Positions 27,518 through 36,281 of a stretch of DNA of 64,000 nt are shown here, piece after piece. Position 1 is the first letter of the stretch, and each line of letters opens with the position of its first letter. The notes beneath the pieces are model-generated. The model ran no database searches, had not been told where the DNA came from, and worked only from the letters and a program-made list of their open reading frames with translations. The position numbers were made by a program, and so were the translations under genes. The DNA is from Desulfovibrionaceae bacterium (GTDB taxonomy: Bacteria; Desulfobacterota; Desulfovibrionia; Desulfovibrionales; Desulfovibrionaceae): NCBI GenBank assembly GCA_009783025.1, contig WRHY01000004.1, positions 62,001-126,000 on the forward strand, in the 5' to 3' direction.

Positions 27518-29266
27518 CTACCGCCTCCTGAAGCCGGGATCAATCACCTTGTCCTGGCCGGAGGGAGCACTGATTTCAACTTTGTGCTCTATGACCAGGG
27601 GTTCTCCGGGTTTCAGGCTGGCCTGCCAGCGATATATGGTGGCGCCGCCGTGTTCGGGGGCATTGACCACGGTTTCCGGTTTGGGCGTGGAGGTCGCCTT
27701 GACTGTAATGGCGTTGTCCGTGGCCACGGGAGCCGGGTCCTCCAGCACAACTTGAGCAGCTTTGCTCCGCGTGTTCCTGAGCGTGATCTGCCAGTGCCAA
27801 AGCAGCGTCTGCTCCCTGCTGAAAAATCCCTGTTCGCCGCCGGATTGTCGCAAATCACGCATGACAGCCGTGACCTGGGGATCGGAACCGAAGAAAATCT
27901 CTCCCCTGTCGCCGTTAAAGGAGAATTGACGGCTCCCGACGGCCGCGCCGTCCACGCTGAACTGAGCCAGGCCGGGAGGCAGTTCCAGGGCCTCTGGCAG
28001 AGACAGCGAAGCGGTGAGAAATCCTTTGGGATTGCTCAGGGGGCGGATAGTGTAGAGGAAGGAAGCTTTGTAGGTGTCGGAAGTAAGCGCCAGGGTCACC
28101 GGCGTCTTGTTTTCGATGCGCCGCTTGCCCAGGTTCCAGAGGCGGAAGGTACCGCGCTCTTCGGCCACGGGCGCATAGGTCCGGTTTTCCGCGAAATCAT
28201 CCGCCTGCCGCTTCCGGCTGTCTCCGGCCATGGCGCTTTGCACCGGAGGCGCTTTGAGTTCCTCCGCCTCCATCATGCGGGCCGCAGGGGCGGGCATGGC
28301 GGGCGGTCGCTTGTCCCGCAGGGAAATGGTCCAGGGCCGGATATTCGTCGGTTGGAGTGTTCTGTCACGGCGAATGGTGGAGACGAAAACCTCCACGTTA
28401 GTCCAGGCGAAACCGGAATGCTGGGTCAGGGACGCATCCTGATCCACAACGATTTCCCCCTTGTCCGGGAAAGCGCCGAGACGGTAACTCAAGTCGCAGG
28501 ATCCCGGTATGGCGTAGCTGTAGCGCAAGGTCGCTTCAACCGTGCCCTTTGCCGGACTGCTGAAAGGCACGGCCACGACCAGGCAGTCTTCCTTGTGATC
28601 GAATTCCTCCAGGGCTTTTTCGGCTTTTGCCTGGCGTACCCGGACATCCTCAAGGGCGCGCTGCACCTTGTCGCGCTCCAGATACAAGCCGGGAATCTGC
28701 TGCACATAGGCCTCACTCAGCTTGACCGCCTCGTCCGCGAGTGAGGGCAGATTCAAGACAGGTCCGCCGCCGCCTTGCCCGTAGCGTTCCAGGCTCTTTT
28801 CCCAGAGATCGATGCGGGCTTGCGCCGCGGCCAGGGCCCCTTCCTTGGCGGCAACCTCTTCATCAAGGGGTATAAGCTTTTCCAGGAGAGCGCGGCGTTC
28901 GGGCGAAGGCTCGTTTTCAGGCAAAGTGCCCTTGCCCGGCGCCGGAAGCTTGCGTGCCCGCGCGAAAAGCGCATCGCGGTCATCCTTGTCCAGCCAGTAA
29001 TAGCCCCCGGCGCTGACGCCGTTCACGGAAACAAGAAAGGATTCCGGCTTGACCCAGGCAGGCAGGGCCAGCAGAAAACCTGTGCCTCCGGCGGGCAGTT
29101 CCTCGAGCCTCTGCTGACCTTCAACAGAAATTTCGATTTCGTCAGGATAAAACACGGCCTTGGCGGGCTCTGCCGGGGCCGGATTGAAAGCCAGGGCCTG
29201 GGTGCAGCAAAGCAGCAGAATGCTCAGCATAAGCCCGGACATGAGGCGGTGTGCCGGTAAATTCAT
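27518..29266 (-). CDS. DUF4139-type (MuiA-like) exported protein
   Basis: A 582-residue protein with a signal peptide ([15 protein letters not shown]). A DUF4140-like beta domain contains [24 protein letters not shown], and a coiled coil spans about residues 115-215. A DUF4139-like C-terminal beta domain includes [17 protein letters not shown] and [25 protein letters not shown]. It resembles the mucoidy-inhibitor MuiA family, whose biochemical function is not established. Its start overlaps the rfaE2 stop, so it is cotranscribed with an LPS-precursor gene. Export to the periplasm is inferred from the signal peptide. Confidence 0.75.
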   Translation of the reverse strand: MNLPAHRLMSGLMLSILLLCCTQALAFNPAPAEPAKAVFYPDEIEISVEGQQRLEELPAGGTGFLLALPAWVKPESFLVSVNGVSAGGYYWLDKDDRDALFARARKLPAPGKGTLPENEPSPERRALLEKLIPLDEEVAAKEGALAAAQARIDLWEKSLERYGQGGGGPVLNLPSLADEAVKLSEAYVQQIPGLYLERDKVQRALEDVRVRQAKAEKALEEFDHKEDCLVVAVPFSSPAKGTVEATLRYSYAIPGSCDLSYRLGAFPDKGEIVVDQDASLTQHSGFAWTNVEVFVSTIRRDRTLQPTNIRPWTISLRDKRPPAMPAPAARMMEAEELKAPPVQSAMAGDSRKRQADDFAENRTYAPVAEERGTFRLWNLGKRRIENKTPVTLALTSDTYKASFLYTIRPLSNPKGFLTASLSLPEALELPPGLAQFSVDGAAVGSRQFSFNGDRGEIFFGSDPQVTAVMRDLRQSGGEQGFFSREQTLLWHWQITLRNTRSKAAQVVLEDPAPVATDNAITVKATSTPKPETVVNAPEHGGATIYRWQASLKPGEPLVIEHKVEISAPSGQDKVIDPGFRRR

Positions 29267-29763
29267 GGATGGCTCCTGCGGATTTTTTCGATCAGCGCGG
29301 TAGTGGAAAAGCCGGGAAGAAGCGGCAGGGAGAGCACGCGCCCGCCGTCCGATTCCACGATGTCACGGCCGACAATGCGGTCCGGAGTCCAATCGCCGCC
29401 CTTGACCAGCACATGAGGCCGCACGGCTTGAATCAGTTCATAGGGAGTGTCTTCATCAAACTCGGATATAAAGTCTACCGAGGCGAGGTGGGCGAGTACA
29501 AAGGCGCGTGTGGGAAAAGGGTTGATCGGACGCTCCGTGCCTTTGCCCAGCCGCCGTATCGAGGCGTCACTGTTCAGGCCGAGCACCAGGAGATCGCCCT
29601 CGGCCCTGGCCCTGGCCAGGAGGTCCACATGGCCGGGATGGATAATGTCAAAGCAGCCGTTGGTGAATACAATACGCTTGCCTTGCGCCCGTAACGGCGC
29701 AAGCGCTGCGATCAGCGCCTCGCGGGACATGGTCGCGGGATGATCAAGAGGGGCCTGTTTCAT
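29263..29763 (-). CDS. rfaE2: D-glycero-beta-D-manno-heptose 1-phosphate adenylyltransferase
   Basis: A 166-residue nucleotidyltransferase equivalent to the C-terminal half of HldE. It makes ADP-heptose for lipopolysaccharide core synthesis. Signature: [19 protein letters not shown] (HxGH motif), then [14 protein letters not shown] and [11 protein letters not shown]. The length is that of stand-alone RfaE2 proteins, and the sugar kinase half is not adjacent. The 4-bp overlap with the downstream exported protein gene suggests one transcript. Confidence 0.92.
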   Translation of the reverse strand: MKQAPLDHPATMSREALIAALAPLRAQGKRIVFTNGCFDIIHPGHVDLLARARAEGDLLVLGLNSDASIRRLGKGTERPINPFPTRAFVLAHLASVDFISEFDEDTPYELIQAVRPHVLVKGGDWTPDRIVGRDIVESDGGRVLSLPLLPGFSTTALIEKIRRSHP

Positions 29764-29784
29764 GGAGCGTAAAATGTTCTCATT

Positions 29785-29816
29785 GAAGAAAAGCGCCCCA
29801 AGGGGCGCTTTTCTTC
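29785..29816. terminator. Bidirectional rho-independent terminator (dsrC / rfaE2 gap)
   Basis: A perfect 14-bp stem, GAAGAAAAGCGCCC and its complement, ends in TTTTCTTC on either strand. It terminates dsrC on the minus strand, 35 bp after its stop. Confidence 0.9.
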
Positions 29817-29850
29817 AAGCTCGGCACTATCACCGGGCAGACTGATGGGC

Positions 29851-30168
29851 TTACACGCAACCGGTGGGCTTGGGCAGGCCGGCCATCTTACAGGCGCCTT
29901 TGCCGGGGCCGGAGGGGAAGAGTTCGTATACTTCCTTCAGCTTATAACCGGTGTTCTTGGACAGGATACGTACCATCGGAGCGATACCGTTCTTCTTGTA
30001 GTAGTCCTGCAGGAAGTCGAGAACTTTTTGGTGATCGGGAGTGATGTCGGTGATGCCTTCCGAGTCTTTCACATACTCCATCCACTCGGGGCTCCAGTCG
30101 TCAAAGCGGAGCAGAAAGCCGTCTTCATCAATCTCGAAAGATTTACCCTTATAGCTAATTTCAGCCAT
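29851..30168 (-). CDS. dsrC: Dissimilatory sulfite reductase-associated protein DsrC
   Basis: A 105-residue TusE/DsrC protein that carries sulfur as a trisulfide between its two C-terminal Cys and delivers it to the membrane DsrMK complex. Both Cys are present with the diagnostic spacing (CKMAGLPKPTGCV, residues 93 and 104). MAEISYKGKSFEIDEDGFLL and APMVRILSKNTGYKLKEVYELFPSGPGKGACK are typical. AAGGAGG precedes the ATG. It is monocistronic, with its own terminator, as in other sulfate reducers. It is the clearest marker of dissimilatory sulfur metabolism here. Confidence 0.97.
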   Translation of the reverse strand: MAEISYKGKSFEIDEDGFLLRFDDWSPEWMEYVKDSEGITDITPDHQKVLDFLQDYYKKNGIAPMVRILSKNTGYKLKEVYELFPSGPGKGACKMAGLPKPTGCV

Positions 30169-30339
30169 TTTGTCCTCCTTGGACAGGTCAATAATACACG
30201 ATACTGGCCACAAACCGGCGCGCTTGGGCTGTCCGCCCGGTCCAACAAGTGAGGCCGCCTATAACAGCCATCATTTCATGTTCAACAAATTCGCTTCTTA
30301 TCCTAAACCGGTAAAAAAAACAAGCGGTAGGTTTTCTGT

Positions 30340-31017
30340 TTATGCGTCCTTTTTGCGCAAGGGCTTTTCCCAATATAAAAATGTTGGGAATTGGCTTTGC
30401 ATGGCCTCGACCAGCGTTTTGCCCTGCTCGTCAGACATGGTGCGCAAACGGATATAGACCCTGCGGGTAGGGGCGTCTTCCGACTCCTGTGAGGTCAACA
30501 CGGAAATAATGGAACCGCCGCGTTCGCGCAGGGCATCAAGAACCGGGCGCAGAGTGCCCCGCTGCGAGGGCAGCTCAAAGGCCAACTGTATGCCGCCGCT
30601 GCTGACGCCGGTGATGGATACCAGAACCCGGAAAATGTCGCTTTCCGTGATGATGCCCACGATTTTTCGCTCCTGATCCACAACAGGCATGCCGCCGAAA
30701 CCGCGCTCCATCATCACCAGGGCCACGCCTTCAACAGAGTCGCCGGCTTCGGCGCAAACCGGAGACTTGGTCATGATATCTTTTATTTTCAATTCCGAGA
30801 GCAGATAATACAACTCGTGCATGTCAAGGGTAGTGGCCTTGGACGGGGAGGCGTCCTTGATGTCACGGTCGGAAATAATGCCGATAACGCGCATTTCCTC
30901 ATCCACCACGGGCAGGCGGCGGATCTTTTTGTCCTTCATCAGGCGCGAGGCTTTCATCATCGAGGTTTCCGGGGTGATGGTCAGAACCTCTTTGGTCATC
31001 CACTCTTGTACAAGCAT
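30340..31017 (-). CDS. CBS-pair and ACT domain protein
   Basis: A 225-residue cytoplasmic sensor. Two CBS motifs occupy residues 1-140 (MTKEVLTITPETSMMKASRLMKDKKIRRLPVVDEE and IMTKSPVCAEAGDSVEGVALVMMERGFGGMPVVDQE). An ACT-like domain follows (IQLAFELPSQRGTLRPVLDALRERGGSIISVLT). Such proteins usually bind adenine nucleotides through CBS and a small ligand through ACT; the target here is unknown. GGAGG lies 6 bp before the ATG. Confidence 0.85.
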   Translation of the reverse strand: MLVQEWMTKEVLTITPETSMMKASRLMKDKKIRRLPVVDEEMRVIGIISDRDIKDASPSKATTLDMHELYYLLSELKIKDIMTKSPVCAEAGDSVEGVALVMMERGFGGMPVVDQERKIVGIITESDIFRVLVSITGVSSGGIQLAFELPSQRGTLRPVLDALRERGGSIISVLTSQESEDAPTRRVYIRLRTMSDEQGKTLVEAMQSQFPTFLYWEKPLRKKDA

Positions 31018-31139
31018 GCGGGCCTCCGTGAGGGTGATATCGGAATTAGGGAAACTTCAAGTGTAAAATAGATATATACGATGTTTGCGGGCATGAAACA
31101 AGTCCCGGCAACTGGAGCCGCCGTTTTTCAACGCAAGAA

Positions 31140-32024
31140 TCAGCCTTGTTCCGCTCCGTTGCCGGTCAGTTCCTGAAAACGTTTTTTCGCGGCCTCGGGA
31201 TCAAGGCCCATCGACGCGGCAATCTTTTCCAGATTATCAATGGCGTCCGCCGGACGGACATAAAGGGGCTCAGGGTCGACCAGGCCATAGACGGCGTTTG
31301 TGGCCGCGTCCTGCAGGGCTTCGGGAGAGGGGTGATCGAACGAGGATGGCAGAAGCAGGGGCGGGGGAGATGCTGACTTTTTCGCTTCTGCCTGAAGCGC
31401 CTGGACAAAACCCTCCCGGTTCCGGGTCAGACCGCTGCCGAGTACCAGGGAAGCGGCTTTGTCCGGTGCGGCAGGCTGTTCCGCTTCGAGACGGGTAAGA
31501 TACAGGGCCGCTTCTTCGGGAGAACAGACCAGAATGTCGCAGAGAGGGCGCAGAGAAAGCGGCCCGCCGGACACGTCTTGCGTTCGGTTCTCAATAAATC
31601 CCTGCATATGTATCAGATTCCGCCGGGCGTGCGTGAGTACCCAAACCCGGCGGGGAAAAGCGGCGATCGCGGGAATGGCGTACAGCGCGCTTGCGGCAAG
31701 CAGAGGCAAATAATCCAGACCGGCCTGTAGCGCGCCGATGGCCCGCGCCAGACCCGAGGCCGTGGCCAGGACAAGGCGCAGTCCGGTAAAGCTGCCCGGT
31801 CCCCGCACAGCGGCAATTCTGCCGATATCATGCGGGGCAATGCAAAGCCGCTGCAAGGCATGGTCCAGGGCCGGGGTCAGGAGTTCCGCCCCCTGCGTGG
31901 GCGCGTGCCAGGATTGGGCGCACAGGCGCGTGTACGCGCCGTCAGCCTCTTGCCGGGCAATAATAATGTGCAGCAGGCCTTCGGCCGCGTTCAATACAAG
32001 AAGGCAGGGGGATTCTTCCGCCAT
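31140..32024 (-). CDS. tsaB: tRNA threonylcarbamoyladenosine biosynthesis protein TsaB
   Basis: A 294-residue ASKHA-fold protein that scaffolds TsaD in t6A37 tRNA modification. The N-terminus LLVLNAAEGLLHIII, the central VRGPGSFTGLRLVLATASGLARAIG and the WVLTHARRNLIHMQGF region match TsaB. It is longer than the usual 220-235 residues because of an extended C-terminal part rich in Ala and Pro. The ATG at 32024, four bases after the rseP stop, is chosen; a TTG at 32036 overlapping that stop is possible. Neither has a clear ribosome site. Confidence 0.85.
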   Translation of the reverse strand: MAEESPCLLVLNAAEGLLHIIIARQEADGAYTRLCAQSWHAPTQGAELLTPALDHALQRLCIAPHDIGRIAAVRGPGSFTGLRLVLATASGLARAIGALQAGLDYLPLLAASALYAIPAIAAFPRRVWVLTHARRNLIHMQGFIENRTQDVSGGPLSLRPLCDILVCSPEEAALYLTRLEAEQPAAPDKAASLVLGSGLTRNREGFVQALQAEAKKSASPPPLLLPSSFDHPSPEALQDAATNAVYGLVDPEPLYVRPADAIDNLEKIAASMGLDPEAAKKRFQELTGNGAEQG

Positions 32025-32028
32025 GTGT

Positions 32029-33117
32029 TTAGCCAAAAATACGCATCACATCATTAAAGGTGGCGGCCAGCATAAGCGCAAGCAGTAAAAAAAGACCGAC
32101 CAGCATGGCTTTTTCCTGCACTTTCGCCGGAATCTGCCGTCCGGTGGCCATCTCGACCAGCAAAAACAGCAAATGCCCGCCGTCGAGTACCGGTATGGGC
32201 AGAAGATTCAGCACGCCGAGGTTGACGCTGATCAGAGCGGCCAACATCAGCACGCTGATCAGGCCGTGGTCCGCCTGCTGGTAAATGACCTGGGCAATCA
32301 GGATGGGGCCGCCCACATTATCAAAGGCCACTTTGCGCGAGACCAGATCGCCCAGAGCTTTCCAGATAAAGATGGCCATGTTCTTCGCTTCAATCATGCC
32401 TTCCCAGGCCGAGGCGATAAAGCCGAAGGTCTCGCGCGTGCTCTCTCCGGGCCGGATGCCTATGCTCCAGGCTTCCACGCTGTGCCCGTCGGTCGTGGTT
32501 TGAGAAAGCAGCGTCGGTTTTATGGTAAAGGTAATCAGGCTTTCATCCGGCTGTCGGGCGACAACGGTAATATCTTCGCCCGCGCTGGCCTGGACAATGG
32601 GCGGCATGTCCATAAAGCGGGAAATGCCGATGCCGTTCAGGCTGATGATGGTATCGCCGATTTGCAGGGGTGATTCGTGTGCCGCGCTGTGCGGCAGTAT
32701 TTCTCCGACCACCGGAGGAATAGTCGTGCGCCCGTTGACCCACACCAGCCCCCAGCAGATGATCCAGGCCAGCATGAGGTTGAAGATCGAACCGGCGGCA
32801 ATGACGCAGAAACGCTGCCAGGCGGGACGCAGGGAAAAGTTTTCCTCAGTGCTGAACTCGCCCGGAACTTCAGCCGAGGGGGTTTCGCCGACCAGGGAAA
32901 CAAAGCCCCCCAGCGGGATGGCGGCTATTTGGTATACGGTCTTGCCCCGCTTGCGGGAGAGAATGGCCGGTCCGAAACCGAGGGAAAAGGTCTTGACGCC
33001 CATTTTGAAAAACCGGGCCACCAGAAAATGCCCCAGTTCGTGAAAAAAGATCAGCCCGCCAAAGACGAGGAGGACCGCTATGGTGCCGGGCAGAGAGCCG
33101 AAGAAGGTGCTGATCAT
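32029..33117 (-). CDS. rseP: RIP metalloprotease RseP
   Basis: A 362-residue intramembrane site-2 protease. The zinc motif HELGH is at residues 26-30 in the first helix and the second metal motif is NLLPIPVLDGGHL near the C-terminus. One PDZ domain (AHESPLQIGDTIISLNGIGIS) lies in between, one fewer than in E. coli but usual for this group. AGGA lies upstream of the ATG. dxr, frequently upstream, is absent; R copy 5 and valS are there instead. tsaB follows at 4 bp. Confidence 0.94.
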   Translation of the reverse strand: MISTFFGSLPGTIAVLLVFGGLIFFHELGHFLVARFFKMGVKTFSLGFGPAILSRKRGKTVYQIAAIPLGGFVSLVGETPSAEVPGEFSTEENFSLRPAWQRFCVIAAGSIFNLMLAWIICWGLVWVNGRTTIPPVVGEILPHSAAHESPLQIGDTIISLNGIGISRFMDMPPIVQASAGEDITVVARQPDESLITFTIKPTLLSQTTTDGHSVEAWSIGIRPGESTRETFGFIASAWEGMIEAKNMAIFIWKALGDLVSRKVAFDNVGGPILIAQVIYQQADHGLISVLMLAALISVNLGVLNLLPIPVLDGGHLLFLLVEMATGRQIPAKVQEKAMLVGLFLLLALMLAATFNDVMRIFG

Positions 33118-33134
33118 CGAAATATCCTTTATTC

Positions 33135-33261
33135 GGTAGTGTCTCAGCTTGCCGTGATACTTTGTCAGGCGTCATTTTTTGCTCCGGTCGAGTACCATAA
33201 GAGTACACTCCCATCGCAAAAAACTCGCCTTCCTCGTCTGACGACAAACTGAGACACTACC
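33135..33261. repeat. R element copy 5
   Basis: Fills the gap between the valS stop and the rseP start. The inner hairpin is the GTAC/GTAC variant. To the right (to about 33287) is a second, alternative right arm (CAAGCTGAGGCATTAC), which pairs better with this copy's left arm than the nearer one and runs into the valS stop codon. Confidence 0.88.
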
Positions 33262-33282
33262 GGTATTGCTCAAGCTGAGGCA

Positions 33283-35985
33283 TTACTCCATGCCCTGCCG
33301 GAAACGTTCCTTGAGCGCCAGGAGCTTTTGCCGGGCGTCCTCAAGTTCGCTCACGCGGGCCTTGTCCCGCTCAACCACGTCCTGCGGGGCTTTTTGCACA
33401 TAATTTTCGTTGGCAAGTTTGCCCGAAAGCATGGCGTGTTCTTTGTCCATCTTGGCCAGTTCCTTATCCAGACGGGCCACTTCAGCGGCAAAATCCACGG
33501 CGCCGGAAAGCGGCACGATGATTTCATTGCCGCAGGCCACATCGCTGGCGGAAACCTTCGGCGCTTCGGCTGCGGGATCAATGCTCAGACTTTCCAGGCG
33601 GGCCAGGACCATGATGACTTCGCGCTGCTCTTCCAGAGCGGCGCGCGCCGCCTCATCCGCCGGGCGGATAAGCACCGCCAGTTTGAGGGAAGGCGCAATA
33701 TTGAGCTCGGCCCGGATGGTGCGCACGGCCACAATGGCGGACTGCACCATTTCCATGCGGGCCGCGTCCCCGGCGTAAGCGGCGGTGTTCCGGGCCGGGG
33801 GGAAGGGCGCCTTTGCCAGGGTGGGCTCATGGGCCGCGCCAGGCAGGGCGTCCCAGATCTCGGAGGTGATAAAAGGGATAATGGGGTGCAGCAGGACAAG
33901 GGCCTCGCGCAGCACGGTCCAGAGCACATATTGGGCGGCCGCCCGGCGCTCGCCCCCGGCCTGCATATCCGGCCCGGCAGGCGTAGCCTGCATATCCGGT
34001 TTGACCAGTTCGAGGTACCAGTCGCAAAACTCGTTCCAGACAAACTTATACAGGGTCTGCGCCGCATCATTGAAGCGGTATTCGGCAATGGACTTCTTTT
34101 GTTCGGCTTTGAGCTCCTCCAGCCGGTGCAGAATCCAGCGGTGGTGCGGGCCGTTGACGGCATTCAGGTCAACAGCGGCCGGAGCCTGCTCATCCAGGTT
34201 CATGAGAGCGAAACGCGAGGCGTTCCAAATCTTGTTCATGAAGTGGCGGTAACCTTCAATGCGATCCTCGGACAAACGGATGTCCCGGCCCATGGCCGCG
34301 AAGGCGGTCAGGGTGAAGCGCAGGGAATCCGTGCCGTATTGGTCGATCATGTCCAGGGGATTGATCGCGTTGCCCGTGGACTTGGACATTTTCTTGCCCT
34401 GCGCGTCGCGCACCAGGGCGTGGATATAGCAGTGATGAAAGGGCACCTCCCGCATGAAGTGCAGGCCCATCATCATCATGCGGGCCACCCAGAAAAAGAG
34501 GATATCAAAGCCCGTCACCAGCACACTGGTTGGATAGAAGCGTTTCAGTTCCGGGGTTTCCCCGGGCCAGCCCAGAGTGGAAAAGGGCCAGAGCGCGGAG
34601 GAAAACCAGGTGTCCAGCACATCGGGGTCCTGAGTCAGCTTTCCGCCCTGGCAGTGCGGGCACGTTTGCGGCGCTTCCTCCTGCACGACAAGTTTGCGGC
34701 AACTGTCGCAGGTCCAGGCCGGGATGCGGTGCCCCCACCAGATCTGGCGGCTGATGCACCAGTCCCGGATATTGTCCATCCAGTTGTAGTAGGTTTTGCT
34801 CCAGGTTTCCGGAAAAATACGCATTCTGTCCGGCACGGCGGCGCGGGCCGCTTCGGCCAGAGGCTTTACGGACACGAACCATTGCATGGACATGTGCGGC
34901 TCAATGATCGAATTGCAGCGGTAACAGTGGCCCACGCTGTTTTCATAGTCCCGCACTTCCTGGAGAAAGCCCTGCCGCTCAAGGGCGGCGGCCACCTGCT
35001 TGCGGGCCTCTTCCTTGGGCAGTCCGGCAAAGGCCCCGGCCTTTTCGTTCATGGCGCCGTTATCGTCAATGACCTGCAAAAATTCAAGATTGTGTTTGTG
35101 CCCGAGGTGCCAGTCGTTATGATCGTGGGCCGGGGTGACTTTCAGCGCACCGGTGCCGAATTCCCTATCCACATAGGCGTCGGCAATAACCGGGATCAGG
35201 CGGCCGGTCAGGGGCAGGCGTACTTTTTTGCCGATAAAGGCCTTGTAGCGCTCGTCATCCGGGTGCACGGCCACAGCGGTATCGCCGAGCATGGTCTCGG
35301 GCCGGGTGGTGGCAATGGTCAGCACGGCGGAATCGTCTTCCAGCGGGTATCTGATCAGCCAGAGATGGGTTTTCTGCGGGCCGTGTTCCACTTCATCATC
35401 GGCCAGGGCGGTGTGGCAGCGGTTGCACCAGTTGACGATATACAGCCCCTTGTAGATCAGACCTTCATTATACAACTGCACGAAAACCTTGCGCACGGCA
35501 TGGGAAAGGCCCTCGTCCAGGGTGAAGCGTTCCCTGGTCCAGTCCACGGACGCGCCCACGGCCTTGATCTGGCGGCGGATATTGTCTCCGTATTCTTCCT
35601 TCCAGGCCCATACACGCTCGATAAAGGCCTCGCGCCCGAGATCGTGGCGGCTTTTGCCCTCCTCTTTCAAGCGGCGTTCCACCACGTTTTGGGTGGCAAT
35701 GCCCGCGTGATCCTCGCCCGGTACCCAGAGCACCTGTTTGCCTGTCTGGCGGGCGTGGCGGCAGAGCACGTCCTGCAGGGTCAGGTTCAGGGCGTGGCCC
35801 ATGTGCAGGTTTCCTGTGATGTTGGGCGGCGGGATAACGATGGAATAGCTGCCGTTTGCGCCCTTATCGAGAGGCGCGTTCACGTCCGGGGTGAAAGTCC
35901 TGTTGTCTTCCCAAAAGGCGCGCCAGCGCGCTTCCACGTTTTCCGGCTCATAGCCTTTGGGCAGTTCTCTGCGGGCGTCGGACAT
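33283..35985 (-). CDS. valS: Valyl-tRNA synthetase
   Basis: A 900-residue class Ia synthetase. The HIGH-type motif is HMGHALN near residue 62 and KMSKS is in GKKMSKSTGNAINP. The editing domain includes TTRPETMLGDTAVAVHP. A CDSCRKL/CPHC zinc-finger-like pair lies in the middle, and the C-terminal coiled-coil arm (EVARLDKELAKMDKEHAMLSGKLANENYV) is complete. GGAG precedes the ATG. The stop codon overlaps the outer flank of R copy 5. Confidence 0.97.
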   Translation of the reverse strand: MSDARRELPKGYEPENVEARWRAFWEDNRTFTPDVNAPLDKGANGSYSIVIPPPNITGNLHMGHALNLTLQDVLCRHARQTGKQVLWVPGEDHAGIATQNVVERRLKEEGKSRHDLGREAFIERVWAWKEEYGDNIRRQIKAVGASVDWTRERFTLDEGLSHAVRKVFVQLYNEGLIYKGLYIVNWCNRCHTALADDEVEHGPQKTHLWLIRYPLEDDSAVLTIATTRPETMLGDTAVAVHPDDERYKAFIGKKVRLPLTGRLIPVIADAYVDREFGTGALKVTPAHDHNDWHLGHKHNLEFLQVIDDNGAMNEKAGAFAGLPKEEARKQVAAALERQGFLQEVRDYENSVGHCYRCNSIIEPHMSMQWFVSVKPLAEAARAAVPDRMRIFPETWSKTYYNWMDNIRDWCISRQIWWGHRIPAWTCDSCRKLVVQEEAPQTCPHCQGGKLTQDPDVLDTWFSSALWPFSTLGWPGETPELKRFYPTSVLVTGFDILFFWVARMMMMGLHFMREVPFHHCYIHALVRDAQGKKMSKSTGNAINPLDMIDQYGTDSLRFTLTAFAAMGRDIRLSEDRIEGYRHFMNKIWNASRFALMNLDEQAPAAVDLNAVNGPHHRWILHRLEELKAEQKKSIAEYRFNDAAQTLYKFVWNEFCDWYLELVKPDMQATPAGPDMQAGGERRAAAQYVLWTVLREALVLLHPIIPFITSEIWDALPGAAHEPTLAKAPFPPARNTAAYAGDAARMEMVQSAIVAVRTIRAELNIAPSLKLAVLIRPADEAARAALEEQREVIMVLARLESLSIDPAAEAPKVSASDVACGNEIIVPLSGAVDFAAEVARLDKELAKMDKEHAMLSGKLANENYVQKAPQDVVERDKARVSELEDARQKLLALKERFRQGME

Positions 35986-36083
35986 GGAGGTCTCCGTAAA
36001 TAGTGTCGAGGACCGGAAACAAACAGCTTCCGGGCGGATGATTGTATAGGCGCAGGCGGGAAAGTCAACCTTTATGCGCTTGT

Positions 36084-36173
36084 GGTAGCGCCCCAGTTTG
36101 TCGTGATACTTTGTCAGGCTTGTTTGCGCAAAGCTGCGCCTTCCTCGTCTGACGACAAACGTAAGGCCCTACT
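36084..36173. repeat. R element copy 6, core deleted
   Basis: Has both outer arms but lacks the inner hairpin. TTTGCG is joined directly to CAAAGCTGCGCC, as if the core was excised between short TTGCG/CGCAA repeats. It lies between the valS start and the diguanylate cyclase stop. A CCAGGC/GCCTGG hairpin at about 36255-36278 follows. Confidence 0.8.
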
Positions 36174-36281
36174 GCGCTTGCGGCGGGTTTTGTTGATGGT
36201 CACGCGATGGGGGCGCGGTTGACAGGGTTTTTGCTTTGAACATCAGAATCCCGGCCCAGGCATCTCTCCTCCGCGCCTGGT

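Noticed and set aside
29851..30213. Longer DsrC starting at 30213
   Set aside because: The ATG at 30168 follows AAGGAGG and matches the usual 105-residue DsrC.
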